Of a DNA stretch of 64,000 nt, positions 20,302 to 30,227 are shown one piece after another. The notes below the pieces were generated by a model that did no database searches, had not been told where the DNA came from, and saw only the letters and a program-made list of their open reading frames with translations. The position numbers and the translations under genes are program-made. The stretch spans positions 3,100,001 to 3,164,000 of the forward strand of contig NZ_BTPM01000001.1 in assembly GCF_036245475.1 (NCBI RefSeq), written 5' to 3'. This stretch comes from Vibrio sp. 10N (lineage in GTDB: Bacteria > Pseudomonadota > Gammaproteobacteria > Enterobacterales > Vibrionaceae). How positions within the stretch are numbered: position 1 is the stretch's first letter; every line of letters begins with the position of its first letter.

Positions 20302-21090
20302 TTAAGCTTTGCGATCAAGAATAGCTTGAATACGCGGGTCAAGCGCCTTGCCGTGCTGCTGCTCATACTCCTCGCGTTTCAAATCCACCAAGTTCTTCAC
20401 CGACTGACTTGGCAGCGCTTTCGGTGCCTCAGTGACCAGCTTGCCTTTTTCTTGCAGACTCATGGCTTCACGGTAGAACTCTTTAAAGCGTCGAACGATC
20501 ATCGATTGAGGCAAACGTCTTAATTCGTAGCCCTTGTTTTGCATGATCCACTTTTCAATTTGGTTCTTCGGCGTTTTACTCACGACACGATTTAACGCTT
20601 CAAGGGACTCAGATTCGGTCAACTGACTTTTCAGCAGGGCAAGCTCACCCATAATTGGTGGCCACCTTTCCCCTGCTTGTAAGCGCTCACGGCAATGCTG
20701 TATCACGCGCATCAATTCGGCCTCAGTCAGACTGTCGGCAAAGTCCAAGAAGCGGCCAGTTGGTCTTCGACCATAAGACTTAATCCAAGTGGACTCATAG
20801 ATACTGAGCAAAGTACCAAAAATGTAGTTACACCAATCACTCGGCTGACGCTCTGGCTCAGCGTCGGTTTGCAGCATAGGACGCGAATCGCCAACAACTG
20901 GACGAGATTCGACTGATGGCGCAGCCTGTACTTGAGTACTCGGTACCTCAGACTTAGATTTAGTAGCGGGTGCAGAAGAGTCACCTTTTGCTGATTTCAA
21001 GTGCTCAAGGTTGCCACTGACGCCCATTTCGCGGAGCTTTTTTTCCATCGCGCCAAAATCTAAGTTTTTCGGCTTTTTGCCATTACTCAT
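20302..21090 (-). CDS. Phage-P-like putative replicative-helicase loader
   Basis: This 262-residue protein has a low-complexity N-terminal half (residues 25-80, Ser/Pro/Gln rich), then a helical domain. Its organisation (SYGRRPTGRFLDFADSLTEAEL, then RVIQHCRERLQAGERWPPIMGELALL) resembles the lambda replication protein P family, where a helical segment is followed by a W-P-P motif. It follows the DnaT-like gene by 41 bases, the same order as dnaT-dnaC in E. coli. I infer a role in loading or guiding DnaB, but there is no Walker A motif, so it is not a DnaC-type ATPase. Family assignment by eye is moderate; a Vibrio-specific conserved protein of unknown role is the alternative. Confidence 0.6.
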   Translation of the reverse strand: MSNGKKPKNLDFGAMEKKLREMGVSGNLEHLKSAKGDSSAPATKSKSEVPSTQVQAAPSVESRPVVGDSRPMLQTDAEPERQPSDWCNYIFGTLLSIYESTWIKSYGRRPTGRFLDFADSLTEAELMRVIQHCRERLQAGERWPPIMGELALLKSQLTESESLEALNRVVSKTPKNQIEKWIMQNKGYELRRLPQSMIVRRFKEFYREAMSLQEKGKLVTEAPKALPSQSVKNLVDLKREEYEQQHGKALDPRIQAILDRKA

Positions 21091-21131
21091 ATCAACCCTT
21101 TACCCTTAACGACCACAACAGGGTCATCATA

Positions 21132-22079
21132 CTAAAAATTCGGATTCTTACCTTGTCCACGCAAATACTCACGAAACTCTTCCGACGGACTCACTTCACC
21201 CGCTTTCTGGCTCTGCTGGAATGACTGACGTCGTCTTTCATCCGCTTGCCTGCGTCTATCTTCCGCCTGCTTCTCGTTAACGATCCACAGTCTCAGCTTA
21301 TTCAACATTTGCGTCACCGACAAAAACTCGTTGGCGCGTGCTTTGTAATACACCACAAACTTTTCCCAAAACAGATGGGGATCGGCTGTCATTCCTGAAT
21401 GCAAGATCGACTGCATCGCCCACTCGGCGATTTCATTCTCTTGCAAATCGTGGGTTGAAATGTATTTAGCATTCGACGGAGCTTGCGTGCGCTGACGAGT
21501 TACTGGCACTCGATCATTACGCCCTTGAGTCTCACCTTCAAAATACTGCTCGAAACCGCCCGAGCCTTTCATCATTTCCAGCCAGTCTCGCAACATCGAA
21601 TCACGGCGAACCTCGTTAACATTGCGTACATCACGTTCGCGAATAAACCGCTGCCACAAGCTGTCTCGGTTCGCCACCGGCACCTTGTACAAGTTCATCG
21701 GATGATACGTCCAAGGAGGCGCAGGAGAGGCTTGAGGCGTTGTCACCACAGGTGTAGGTTGCGGCTGATGTTCGCGACTGGTCTCAATCACCGGCAGGCT
21801 GTTTGGCTCAGACAGCGACAGAGTAAAGTGATGCACTTGCTCTCGGCCATTTGAGCTCACCTGACCTTTTTCCAGCATGCCTTTTTGCGCCAGCGCCGTG
21901 AGCACATCGGCAAGGCCAAACTCCCCAAGCAAACACTCTTTGGCGATCTCTGAGAGCACAACAGCGACGGAGCCATCCTGTCCACATAAGTCAGCCAACT
22001 TCAACAATACTAACTTATGGCTCGCTTCTAAATTGGTTTGTTGCCAAGCGAGATAGGTATATTTTGCGCCCACAGTCAT
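21132..22079 (-). CDS. DnaT-like primosomal / phage-O-like replication protein
   Basis: This 315-residue protein has an N-terminal winged-helix-like domain resembling replication initiator O proteins (TYLAWQQTNLEASHKLVLLKLAD, then SEIAKECLLGEFGLADVLTALAQKGML), a proline-rich linker (residues 105-125), and C-terminal segments FWEKFVVYYKARANEFLSVTQ and MLNKLRLWIV that resemble the DnaT ssDNA-binding domain. The tail is arginine/glutamine rich. The ATG has AGAGGAGA upstream. It is the first gene of a pair with the P-like protein. A primosomal role is inferred from the fold pattern and gene order. Confidence 0.62.
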   Translation of the reverse strand: MTVGAKYTYLAWQQTNLEASHKLVLLKLADLCGQDGSVAVVLSEIAKECLLGEFGLADVLTALAQKGMLEKGQVSSNGREQVHHFTLSLSEPNSLPVIETSREHQPQPTPVVTTPQASPAPPWTYHPMNLYKVPVANRDSLWQRFIRERDVRNVNEVRRDSMLRDWLEMMKGSGGFEQYFEGETQGRNDRVPVTRQRTQAPSNAKYISTHDLQENEIAEWAMQSILHSGMTADPHLFWEKFVVYYKARANEFLSVTQMLNKLRLWIVNEKQAEDRRRQADERRRQSFQQSQKAGEVSPSEEFREYLRGQGKNPNF

Positions 22080-22307
22080 TCTCCTCTCTGATACCTAGAT
22101 TCTAGCGCTTCGCTTTGTCTGAGACAAACAAAGCACACAGTGAATCCGATATAGTGCGCTATTTTTGGGCTCAGTCTTTCACCCAGATTACAAACTCAAA
22201 TATGAACGCACTCGCATAAAAAACCTGCAACTGACATCCTTTCTCCTACTCACCCCCACATTGTTGTACAAAAAGCCATCAACCCACCTGATTCTAAGGA
22301 GTTTTTT

Positions 22308-23297
22308 GTGATACCACTCTCTCGCACGTTACTCACCAATCTACTATTTATTGTTTCAACGTCCTTTGCATTTGCAAACCCACCACTAAAACAGACCATT
22401 GATATCCCAGCTCCCTCGCTACACTCAGGGTATCTAGACAACGACGAGACCCAACAGCTTTTTGTTGCACTTCCACCGGGCTATCACACCGGCAAACAGC
22501 GCTACCCTGTTATTTACTACCTCCACGGCTACAACGGTTCAGTGAGAGAAGCCGATCGAATTGCCAAACACTTACCAGCGCTGCTCGCACAAGACCCCTC
22601 GCTAACGGAAATGATCATCGTAGGCATAAATGGCGCGAATCAATTTGGTGGCAGCTTTTACGTCAATTCGGCCGTGACCGGTAACTGGGAAGACTTTGTG
22701 GTCAAAGATGTGATCACTTATGTCGATACGCATTACCGCACACTCAGCGAGCCTCACTACCGTGGATTAACTGGTTTCTCAATGGGCGGCTTTGCGACGA
22801 CGAACCTCGCCCTACGCCACCCCGATACATTTCAGCATATGCACGCATTTAGCGCCGGACTGTTTGATGAAAATGGACTAACCGACGCCGTCACCCAATG
22901 GCAAACCATGCGCTGGTACCGAGTTTTGAAAGGTTACGCTGCGGCCTTTGCGCCAATTGAGAACAGCGAAGCTAAGGCGGAGTGGCATAACTGGGATGCC
23001 ACTAACCCTAAAGTCACTGCACTGTGGGAATCTGGATTTGGTGCCATCCCCGAAAAGCTTGATTATTACCTTAAGAAGCCCAATAAACTCAGCTCAATTC
23101 GCATCGAGTATGGCATGAACGACCAGTTTCCTTGGATACCTAAAGGCAGCGCGTATCTTGCCGCAGAGCTCAAAAAACGTCACATCCCTCATGAAGAATA
23201 CGCCCACGATGGCAACCACACGTTTACAGCGACTCAGGGCAAAAATGCGATTGTGTTTTTTGATAAGGCGTTTAAAAAGCAGGTAGCTGAAGAATAG
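22308..23297 (+). CDS. Secreted esterase, esterase-D / PF00756 type
   Basis: This 329-residue alpha/beta hydrolase has a signal peptide (MIPLSRTLLTNLLFIVSTSFAFA). The oxyanion segment is YYLHGYNGS, the nucleophile serine is in GFSMGGFA (near residue 165), and the catalytic histidine is probably in DGNHTFTATQ. The family includes S-formylglutathione hydrolases, feruloyl esterases and siderophore esterases. Export suggests an envelope or extracellular ester substrate, which I cannot name. The start is GTG with AAGGAG upstream. Confidence 0.85.
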   Translation: MIPLSRTLLTNLLFIVSTSFAFANPPLKQTIDIPAPSLHSGYLDNDETQQLFVALPPGYHTGKQRYPVIYYLHGYNGSVREADRIAKHLPALLAQDPSLTEMIIVGINGANQFGGSFYVNSAVTGNWEDFVVKDVITYVDTHYRTLSEPHYRGLTGFSMGGFATTNLALRHPDTFQHMHAFSAGLFDENGLTDAVTQWQTMRWYRVLKGYAAAFAPIENSEAKAEWHNWDATNPKVTALWESGFGAIPEKLDYYLKKPNKLSSIRIEYGMNDQFPWIPKGSAYLAAELKKRHIPHEEYAHDGNHTFTATQGKNAIVFFDKAFKKQVAEE

Positions 23298-23328
23298 CTA
23301 TGTTGAGTTTACAAACTCCAGATACAAC

Positions 23329-23354
23329 AAAGCCCCGACTTTCGTCGAGGCTTT
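23329..23354. terminator. Bidirectional terminator between the esterase gene and tRNA-Leu
   Basis: AAAGCC-CGAC-TTTC-GTCG-GGCTTT stem with one bulged base on each side. It lies after the esterase stop and, read the other way, 13 bases beyond the tRNA-Leu 3' end. Confidence 0.75.
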
Positions 23355-23366
23355 ATCGTTTAAATA

Positions 23367-23451
23367 TGGTACCGGTGGGCGGACTTGAACCGCCACGCCC
23401 GAAGGCAACGGATTTTGAATCCGTCGTGTATACCAATTTCACCACACCGGC
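23367..23451 (-). tRNA. tRNA-Leu (CAA)
   Basis: An 85-base class II tRNA with acceptor GCCGGTG/CACCGGT, anticodon loop TTCAAAA giving CAA, a long variable arm (TGCCTTCGGGCG), T arm GGTTCAAGTCC and an encoded CCA. Confidence 0.97.
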
Positions 23452-23642
23452 ATCTTGGACTGATGTCCTTTGATGTTTGGCATTATACGTAAGCATTTAG
23501 ATCGCGCAAGAGCAAAACGCTGAATATTCTATTGTTTGCTGCTATTTTCACCACAATGTGAAGCAATGCGATGGGCAAGGCTTTCCCCTTGGCATTGAAA
23601 TCGCTATGCTGTGGCAAGTTTTAGTTATGGAAGTTTGTCTCA

Positions 23643-24116
23643 ATGGAAACCCAATCTCTCCCACCTGCAGGATTTTTTCGCAGGCTTGGTGCGCTGTTCT
23701 ACGATAGCTTGATTATTCTTGCGGTAGTGATGATGGCTGGCGGTGTTGTCGTCGCAATAATGGAAGCACTGGTTGCCGCAGGGCTCATGTCTTACGCGCC
23801 GTATGCTGACGCGAGTGACTTTTTAGGTAACCATCCGTTTTGGAGTCCAGTGTACACCGGTTATCTTGCGTTTGTTTGGATCTACTTTATCGTGTTCTTT
23901 TGGACAAGAGCAGGCCAAACGCTCGGTATGCGCGCTTGGAAGATTGAAGTGCAAAACCTTGAAGGTGGCAGAATCACTGTCACACAGGCGCTGATTCGAC
24001 TCGCAACCTCTGCATTTGGTCTATCCAACCTTGCAGTGCCAATTGACCCGCAAAAGCGTGGCTTCCACGATATCTGGGCGAAGACTAAGGTTGTGGTGTT
24101 ACCCAAAGCGAAATAA
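23643..24116 (+). CDS. RDD-family integral membrane protein
   Basis: This 157-residue protein has three hydrophobic segments (about residues 20-45, 70-90 and a weaker one near 118) and the RDD signature: FFRRLGALFYDSLI near the start and GQTLGMRAWKIEV in the middle. RDD proteins are inner-membrane proteins of mostly unknown function; some relatives have been linked to sodium/proton exchange. It is a single gene with a terminator after it. Confidence 0.88.
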   Translation: METQSLPPAGFFRRLGALFYDSLIILAVVMMAGGVVVAIMEALVAAGLMSYAPYADASDFLGNHPFWSPVYTGYLAFVWIYFIVFFWTRAGQTLGMRAWKIEVQNLEGGRITVTQALIRLATSAFGLSNLAVPIDPQKRGFHDIWAKTKVVVLPKAK

Positions 24117-24136
24117 CACTCTAATCGAGAATAAAC

Positions 24137-24166
24137 AAAAAAAGGTGCCATTCGGCACCTTTTTCA
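24137..24166. terminator. Bidirectional terminator between the RDD gene and pgi
   Basis: AAAAAGGTGCC-ATTC-GGCACCTTTTT. The stem has A/T runs on both sides and serves the convergent genes on both strands. Confidence 0.92.
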
Positions 24167-24183
24167 GTTTTGCTTTTCAATGA

Positions 24184-25836
24184 TTAAGCTTTGAACGCTT
24201 TAAATGCATTGATTAGACCGTTGGTTGAACTGTCATGAGACGAGATTTCGCTGTCGTCTGCTAGCTCAGGTAGGATTTGGTTAGCCAGTTGCTTACCAAG
24301 CTCTACGCCCCACTGGTCAAAGCTGAAGATATTCCAGATAACACCTTGCGTGAAGATCTTGTGCTCATACATCGCGATTAGGTTACCTAGAGTACGAGGC
24401 GTGATTTGCTTCACTAGGATTGAGTTAGTTGGGCGGTTACCTTCAAAGATCTTGAATGGTACAAGATCTTTCACTTCTTCCGCACTCTTACCTGCTTTTG
24501 CAAACTCTGCTTCTACTGTCTCTTTAGACTTACCGAACGCTAGTGCTTCAGTTTGTGCAAAGAAGTTAGACATTAGCTTCTGGTGGTGGTCGCTCACTTG
24601 GTTGTGAGAGATCGCAGGTGCGATAAAGTCACAAGGGATCAGCTTAGTACCTTGGTGAATTAGCTGGTAGAACGCGTGCTGACCGTTCGTACCTGGTTCA
24701 CCCCAGATGATTGGACCCGTTTGGTAATCTACTGCGTCACCGTTGCGGTCAGTAAACTTACCGTTTGACTCCATGTTGCCTTGCTGGAAGTACGCAGCGA
24801 AGCGGTGCATGTATTGGTCGTACGGTAGAATCGCTTCTGATTCAGCGCCGTGGAAGTTGTTGTACCAAATACCGATAAGAGCAAGCAGTACAGGGATGTT
24901 GCTTTCTAGATCAGTCTCAGCAAAGTGCTTATCCATCTCGTGAGCACCTGCTAGTAGCTCAACGAAGTTGTCGTAGCCAACCGCCAGGATGATAGAAAGA
25001 CCGATTGCAGACCATAGAGAGTAACGACCGCCGACCCAGTCCCAGAACTCAAACATGTTGTCTGTGTCGATACCAAACTCAGCAACGGCAGTCGCGTTAG
25101 TAGATAGCGCAGCGAAGTGCTTAGCAACGTGTGCTTCATCTGATGCAGATGCTAGGAACCAGTCACGTGCAGAGTGCGCGTTTGTCATGGTTTCTTGAGT
25201 CGTAAATGTTTTAGAAGCTACTAGGAATAGCGTAGTTTCAGGGTCAACTTTCTTCAGAGTCTCTGCGATGTGAGTACCATCTACGTTAGACACGAAGTGC
25301 ATGTTTAGGTGGTTTGTGTATGGCGCTAGCGCTTCAGTTACCATGTAAGGACCAAGGTCAGAACCACCGATACCGATGTTTACAACGTCAGTAATGGCTT
25401 TACCAGTGTAACCTTTCCAATCACCAGAGATGATGCGCTCAGAGAAGCCTTTCATCTTCTCAAGAACCGCGTTTACCGCTGGCATCACATCTTCACCATT
25501 TACCACGATTGGCGTGTTGCTGCGGTTACGTAGAGCTACGTGAAGCACAGAACGACCTTCGGTTTGGTTGATGGTATCGCCTGCAAACATCGCTTTGATT
25601 GCGCCTTTAAGCTCAGTCTCGTTCGCAAGAGCAAAAAGGTTGTTCATTGTTTCTTCGTTGATTAGGTTTTTTGAGTAATCAACAAGAATGTCAGAGCCGA
25701 AGCGTGTAGAGAATTTGCCAAAGCGGTCAGCGTCTTGTGCAAATAGCTCTGCTAAATCCATATCTTGCGCAGATTCAAAGTGCGCTGTCAGTGCTTTCCA
25801 AGCTTCAGTTTGCGTTGGATTGATGTTTTTCAACAT
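24184..25836 (-). CDS. pgi: Glucose-6-phosphate isomerase
   Basis: This 550-residue cytoplasmic enzyme interconverts glucose-6-phosphate and fructose-6-phosphate. SIS-domain signatures are present: [23 protein letters not shown], the catalytic-glutamate region [11 protein letters not shown], and the C-terminal [10 protein letters not shown]. Length equals the family norm. It is a single gene with its own leader of about 300 bases. Confidence 0.98.
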   Translation of the reverse strand: MLKNINPTQTEAWKALTAHFESAQDMDLAELFAQDADRFGKFSTRFGSDILVDYSKNLINEETMNNLFALANETELKGAIKAMFAGDTINQTEGRSVLHVALRNRSNTPIVVNGEDVMPAVNAVLEKMKGFSERIISGDWKGYTGKAITDVVNIGIGGSDLGPYMVTEALAPYTNHLNMHFVSNVDGTHIAETLKKVDPETTLFLVASKTFTTQETMTNAHSARDWFLASASDEAHVAKHFAALSTNATAVAEFGIDTDNMFEFWDWVGGRYSLWSAIGLSIILAVGYDNFVELLAGAHEMDKHFAETDLESNIPVLLALIGIWYNNFHGAESEAILPYDQYMHRFAAYFQQGNMESNGKFTDRNGDAVDYQTGPIIWGEPGTNGQHAFYQLIHQGTKLIPCDFIAPAISHNQVSDHHQKLMSNFFAQTEALAFGKSKETVEAEFAKAGKSAEEVKDLVPFKIFEGNRPTNSILVKQITPRTLGNLIAMYEHKIFTQGVIWNIFSFDQWGVELGKQLANQILPELADDSEISSHDSSTNGLINAFKAFKA

Positions 25837-25932
25837 GGTCTCTATCCCAATTTTTAGTCGGTTTTATTCCCAATCCCCCCAAGGAAAAGGAACCCCCAGT
25901 TTAGCGAATAATAAACAGTATATTCTAAATAC

Positions 25933-25960
25933 AGACGAGTGCCCGTGATGATCACTCGTC
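25933..25960. repeat. Inverted repeat in the pgi-yjbQ divergent region
   Basis: GACGAGTG and CACTCGTC flank 11 bases. The 303-base intergenic stretch 25837-26139 must hold divergent promoters for pgi and yjbQ. This palindrome and a 36-codon open frame next to yjbQ are the only structures I could pick out. Confidence 0.45.
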
Positions 25961-26026
25961 GTTACAATCTTGTATCTTGTTCACAAAGCAATGGCTTTGT
26001 TTAGTAATAAATTTTCAGGCGTAATT

Positions 26027-26137
26027 ATGAACCAGAGCGCTTGCACTCTCCTTGAGTTAGGTCACGTATCGGTTCACAATGTAAACAATTTCAGTAAACA
26101 CTTTATGAATGCTAAGCACTATAATACAGAGGAGTGA
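26027..26137 (+). CDS. Possible 36-codon small ORF upstream of yjbQ
   Basis: ATG at 26027 opens a frame reading [16 protein letters not shown] and ends in GAGGAGTGA, two bases before the yjbQ ATG, so its last codons contain the yjbQ ribosome site. The geometry would suit translational coupling. There is no strong Shine-Dalgarno (only CAGGCG, 6 bases away) and I do not recognise the peptide. It could be a chance frame. Confidence 0.22.
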   Translation: MNQSACTLLELGHVSVHNVNNFSKHFMNAKHYNTEE

Positions 26138-26139
26138 TT

Positions 26140-26562
26140 ATGTGGCAACAAAAGACCCTTTACCTCAGCGAGAAAAAGCGTGGTTTTCACTTAATCACTG
26201 ATGAAATTGAACAACAATTGCCACAGCTTCGAGACTACTCTGTAGGTTTGCTACATCTTTTCATTCAACATACCTCCGCAAGTTTAACCCTAAATGAAAA
26301 TGCCGACCCGACTGTGCGCGCGGATATGGAGAGTCACTTCAATCGTTATGTGCCGGAAAATGCGCCCTATTACCGTCATACCTATGAAGGCAGCGACGAT
26401 ATGCCTGCACACATCAAGAGCTCGTTGCTTGGCGCGAGCGTGTCGATTCCGATTAGCCATGGTCAGTTAGCTTTGGGAACATGGCAGGGTATTTACTTAG
26501 GGGAGCATCGAGATTTTGGTGGTGAGCGTCGAGTGATTGCGACGTTGCAAGGGCAGGTTTGA
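26140..26562 (+). CDS. yjbQ: YjbQ / UPF0047 family protein
   Basis: This 140-residue protein starts [20 protein letters not shown] and has the family core [21 protein letters not shown] and [20 protein letters not shown]. The conserved histidine and glutamate residues form a metal/phosphate-binding pocket; E. coli YjbQ has weak thiamine-phosphate synthase activity, and its in vivo role is unsettled. I chose the ATG at 26140 because GGAG lies 5 bases upstream; an in-frame GTG at 26134 overlaps that site. Confidence 0.93.
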   Translation: MWQQKTLYLSEKKRGFHLITDEIEQQLPQLRDYSVGLLHLFIQHTSASLTLNENADPTVRADMESHFNRYVPENAPYYRHTYEGSDDMPAHIKSSLLGASVSIPISHGQLALGTWQGIYLGEHRDFGGERRVIATLQGQV

Positions 26563-26589
26563 GAAAAAGGTAGAGCTTGGTTCTCAGAT

Positions 26590-26650
26590 CGCTGCGAGAA
26601 GATCCCCTTTTGCAAGGGGATGACGATGTAAAAGGGGATGACGATGTAAT
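26590..26650. repeat. Dispersed fragment of the intergenic palindromic repeat
   Basis: GATCCCCTTTTGCAAGGGGATGACG followed by a second AAAAGGGGATGACGATGTAA. The first part is the same palindrome-plus-GATGACG module found at the ends of the 142-bp repeats at 2563-2940. Confidence 0.65.
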
Positions 26651-26682
26651 CGGCTGTGAGTTTTTGGTGTGAGATATAAAGT

Positions 26683-27774
26683 CTATTTTTTACCGCTGTA
26701 GCTCATCTCGACACGTGAGGTGAGTTTGGTCACCAGTTCGTAAGCGATGGTGCCGATGTGGTCTGCGACTTCTTCAGAAGGCAGGTCTTCACCCCACAAG
26801 ATAGCTTCATCACCTACTTGGTCTAATGCATCTGGTCCTAGGTCAACGGTCAGCATGTCCATTGATACTCGACCTGCTATAGGCACTTTACGGCCATTAA
26901 CCAGTACTGGCGTACCATTCGGTGCCGTTCTTGGGTAGCCATCGCCATAGCCAATCGCAATCACGCCAACTTTGGTGTCTCGTTCACTGGTCCATGTTGC
27001 GCCATAGCCCACGCTCTCGCCTTGTTTGACGTCACGCACCGCAATCAGATGAGACTTTAATGTCATCACTGGCTTAAAGCCCATCTCTGCGGCCGTTTTG
27101 TCTCCAAATGGCGACACACCATACATGATGATGCCCGGACGAACCCAATCGAGCTGGCTTGCTTGCCACTCTAAGAGGCCGGCAGACGCCGCCATTGAGC
27201 GCTCACCATTGCAGCCTTCGGTGAGGGAAAGAAACAGTTCAATTTGCTGCTTCGTCATTGGGTTTTCAAGCTCATCGGCGCAGCCAAAGTGACTCATATA
27301 ACGAAGCGGTTTCGCCACGTTATCGCAGCGATGCAAGCGCTCAACAAACTCTTGATATTGCTCTTCACGAACACCAAGACGGTGCATGCCGCTGTCAACT
27401 TTTAGCCAAACCACAACCGGGCCTTCAAGCTCAGCCTGCTCTAAGGCGTCAAGCTGCTCATAGCAATGGACGACGGTTTGAATGTTGTTGGTCACTAGCA
27501 CCGGTAAGTCGTTTGGCGAGTAGAAGCCCTCTAAAAGCAGAATAGGTTTCACCACGCCACTGGCTCTTAGCTGTAACGCTTCTTCAATACGCGCCACACC
27601 AAACGCATCGGCCCCTTGGGCATTTTTAGCGATATGTCTCAAACCATGGCCGTAGCCATTAGCCTTCACCACCGCCATAATTTTGCTATTCGGTGCTTGC
27701 TGCTTGATGCATGCAAGATTGTGCGCCAGCGCCTCGAGATTAATGTGCGCCGTCGCCGCTTTCATGTAACTCAT
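26683..27774 (-). CDS. alr: Alanine racemase
   Basis: This 363-residue PLP enzyme of fold type III makes D-alanine for peptidoglycan. The cofactor lysine is K37 in [12 protein letters not shown], and the second catalytic residue, a tyrosine, is in [11 protein letters not shown]. The [11 protein letters not shown] motif is intact. It follows dnaB by 12 bases in the same direction, a pairing conserved in gammaproteobacteria. The start may be the first ATG or the fourth codon. Confidence 0.97.
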   Translation of the reverse strand: MSYMKAATAHINLEALAHNLACIKQQAPNSKIMAVVKANGYGHGLRHIAKNAQGADAFGVARIEEALQLRASGVVKPILLLEGFYSPNDLPVLVTNNIQTVVHCYEQLDALEQAELEGPVVVWLKVDSGMHRLGVREEQYQEFVERLHRCDNVAKPLRYMSHFGCADELENPMTKQQIELFLSLTEGCNGERSMAASAGLLEWQASQLDWVRPGIIMYGVSPFGDKTAAEMGFKPVMTLKSHLIAVRDVKQGESVGYGATWTSERDTKVGVIAIGYGDGYPRTAPNGTPVLVNGRKVPIAGRVSMDMLTVDLGPDALDQVGDEAILWGEDLPSEEVADHIGTIAYELVTKLTSRVEMSYSGKK

Positions 27775-27786
27775 ACGGATATCCTA

Positions 27787-29181
27787 CTATTCTTCGTCAA
27801 ACGCAGGACCTGCGTAGTTATCAAAGCGGGAGAATTGACCTTGGAACGTTAAGCGAACCGAACCGATAGGACCGTTACGCTGCTTACCAATAATGATTTC
27901 GGCAATGCCTTTTAGTGCACTGTCTGGGTGATATACCTCATCACGATAAATAAACATGATAAGATCGGCATCCTGCTCAATAGAGCCCGATTCACGAAGA
28001 TCCGAGTTTACTGGACGCTTATCAGCGCGCTGCTCCAAGGAACGGTTAAGCTGCGATAGCGCCACTACTGGTACATTCAGCTCTTTCGCCAAAGCTTTTA
28101 ACGAGCGAGAAATCTCAGCAATTTCCAGTGTACGGTTTTCAGAAAGTGAAGGGACACGCATCAGTTGAAGGTAGTCGATCATGATTAGGCTCAGACCGCC
28201 ATGTTCACGGGCAATTCGACGAGCACGGGAGCGCACTTCCGTTGGTGTTAAGCCCGAGCTGTCATCAATGAACATGTTTTTCTTTTCCATGAGCATGCCC
28301 ATGGTGGTCGAAATTTTCGCCCAATCCTCATCATCAAGCTGACCAGTACGGATTTTGGTTTGGTCGACTCGAGAAAGGGAGGCAAGCATACGCATCATCA
28401 GTTGCTCAGAAGGCATCTCTAGCGAGAAGATGAGCACAGGCTTATCACTGGCCATGGCTGCGTTTTCACATAGGTTCATCGCAAAGGTGGTTTTACCCAT
28501 CGACGGACGTGCTGCCACAATAATCAAATCAGAGCCCTGCAGGCCGGCTGTTTTCTTATTGAGGTCGTTAAAGCCTGTTGTCACCCCTGTCACACCGTCT
28601 TGCGGCGTTTTGTAGAGGATCTCAATGCGCTCTAGGGTTTTCTCGAGAATGTTATCAACATTCTGAGGACCTTCGTTTTCGTTGGTACGATCTTCAGCAA
28701 TTTTAAAGACTTTACTCTCAGCCAAATCAAGCAAATCTTCTGAAGAGCGTCCTTGCGGATCGTAACCCGCATCAGCAATCTCGTTGGCAACGCCAATGAG
28801 GTTACGAACCAGCGCTCGCTCGGCAACGATGTCGGCATACGCATTGATGTTAGCGGCACTCGGCGTGTTCTTCGCCAAGTCAGCAAGGTAAGCAAAGCCG
28901 CCAACGTCGTCGAGCTGCTCGCGCAGCTCTAAGTGTTCGGAAAGCGTGATTAAGTCGAGCGGGTTACTCTCTTCGAGAATGGCTTGAATACCTTCAAAGA
29001 TCAAACGATGCGGTCTGCTATAGAAATCGCTGCTAATGACTTTTTCAGCCACGGTATCCCAACGTTGGTTGTCCAACAGCAAACCACCTAAGACCGATTG
29101 CTCAGCCTCTAGGGAGTGAGGAGGTACCTTCACTGAGTCCACTTGAGCATCTTTACTTTTCTGATTTCGACTATCCGCCAT
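27787..29181 (-). CDS. dnaB: Replicative DNA helicase DnaB
   Basis: This 464-residue hexameric 5'-3' helicase has an N-terminal collar domain (from about residue 21, PHSLEAEQSVLGGLLLDN) and a RecA-like C-terminal motor. Walker A is ARPSMGKTTF (residues 224-233), Walker B is SLIMIDYLQLM, and the arginine-finger region follows QLNRSLEQRADKRP. There is no intein. It is transcribed toward alr. Confidence 0.98.
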   Translation of the reverse strand: MADSRNQKSKDAQVDSVKVPPHSLEAEQSVLGGLLLDNQRWDTVAEKVISSDFYSRPHRLIFEGIQAILEESNPLDLITLSEHLELREQLDDVGGFAYLADLAKNTPSAANINAYADIVAERALVRNLIGVANEIADAGYDPQGRSSEDLLDLAESKVFKIAEDRTNENEGPQNVDNILEKTLERIEILYKTPQDGVTGVTTGFNDLNKKTAGLQGSDLIIVAARPSMGKTTFAMNLCENAAMASDKPVLIFSLEMPSEQLMMRMLASLSRVDQTKIRTGQLDDEDWAKISTTMGMLMEKKNMFIDDSSGLTPTEVRSRARRIAREHGGLSLIMIDYLQLMRVPSLSENRTLEIAEISRSLKALAKELNVPVVALSQLNRSLEQRADKRPVNSDLRESGSIEQDADLIMFIYRDEVYHPDSALKGIAEIIIGKQRNGPIGSVRLTFQGQFSRFDNYAGPAFDEE

Positions 29182-29359
29182 GACCTAACTCGATAACACA
29201 CTAAGACCCACCATTATATACACAACTCAGTGTCGGCTAAAGTAAAGAAAACGCGACAAAAGCGATGGTTCATGAATCAATATTTGACCTATCGCTGACG
29301 ATGAACGAATATGCCACACATATAATCCCCAACCCTTTTCTCCATGCCATGAGGTTTTC

Positions 29360-30130
29360 GTGTCCAAGAAGTTGTTATTTGGTTTAGTGCTGCTTGCGTC
29401 GCCGGCTGTCTATGCTGAAGAGTTCACGCCTTCTGGTGACAGTGAAGAGACTCCGGCTTCCCCGCTCAAAACCGAAGTAGAGTTTGGCTACCAAGCACAC
29501 TCAGGCAACACCGATTCACAATCACTCAACGCTCGGGTTGGCGCTGAGTACACGGAAGGAAGACACCGTACCAATGGTGAATGGAAGTACTATCAACTGT
29601 ACAAAAATGGGGAAGAAGACAAGAACCAGCAAAACTATTTGCTGCAAACCGACTACAAGTTAGGCCCAAGAACCTATCTTTACGGAAACTACAATGGGTT
29701 TTCTTCCCGCTACAGCTCGTACTTTGAAGACCATACTGTTTCAGGCGGTTTGGGTTACCAGCTGTACAATACCGACTCACTGCTACTTGAGGCCGAATTC
29801 GGTCCAGGCTTTCGTTATCAAGAGCCTAACGTTGATGAGATTGATGACGATGAAATCATCTTCAAGGACATAGTCAAAGAACCCATTGTCCGCGGTAACA
29901 TTAATTTTTCTTGGAACCCATTGGAGAACCTAACGTTCGCCACCAAGCTCACGGTCACTGCCGGTCAAAGCAACACACGTATGGATACCGAGGTAAACGT
30001 CACCAACGATATTACCGAGACTATCGCTCTTAAACTTGCCTATGACAGTAAATATCATACCAAGGTGCCTAGCCCTAACTTGAGCAAGCGCGATTCTATC
30101 TTTACGGTGAACCTGCTTTTCGCCTTCTGA
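29360..30130 (+). CDS. DUF481 (YdiY-like) outer-membrane protein
   Basis: This 256-residue protein has a signal peptide (MSKKLLFGLVLLASPAVYA) followed by alternating beta strands, ending NLLFAF with a C-terminal phenylalanine as in outer-membrane barrels. The family signature is VEFGYQAHSGNTDSQSLNARVG. The function of DUF481 proteins is largely unknown; some relatives respond to salt or acid. It is divergent from dnaB, and the start is GTG. Confidence 0.88.
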   Translation: MSKKLLFGLVLLASPAVYAEEFTPSGDSEETPASPLKTEVEFGYQAHSGNTDSQSLNARVGAEYTEGRHRTNGEWKYYQLYKNGEEDKNQQNYLLQTDYKLGPRTYLYGNYNGFSSRYSSYFEDHTVSGGLGYQLYNTDSLLLEAEFGPGFRYQEPNVDEIDDDEIIFKDIVKEPIVRGNINFSWNPLENLTFATKLTVTAGQSNTRMDTEVNVTNDITETIALKLAYDSKYHTKVPSPNLSKRDSIFTVNLLFAF

Positions 30131-30176
30131 GGTTTGAACAACGGAAGCTACACCTCAAATCAATAAAAATAGGCAA

Positions 30177-30210
30177 AAAAAAAACACCAGCCGAAGCTGG
30201 TGTTTTTTCG
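30177..30210. terminator. Bidirectional terminator between the DUF481 gene and rplI
   Basis: AAAACACCAGC-CGAA-GCTGGTGTTTT with A and T runs on both sides, ending both convergent transcripts. Confidence 0.93.
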
Positions 30211-30227
30211 TGTTCTTCTGACTGAAA

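Noticed and set aside
20302..22079. Possible prophage remnant
   Set aside because: Only two replication-like genes are present, with host-like base use and no phage structural, integrase or lysis genes nearby.
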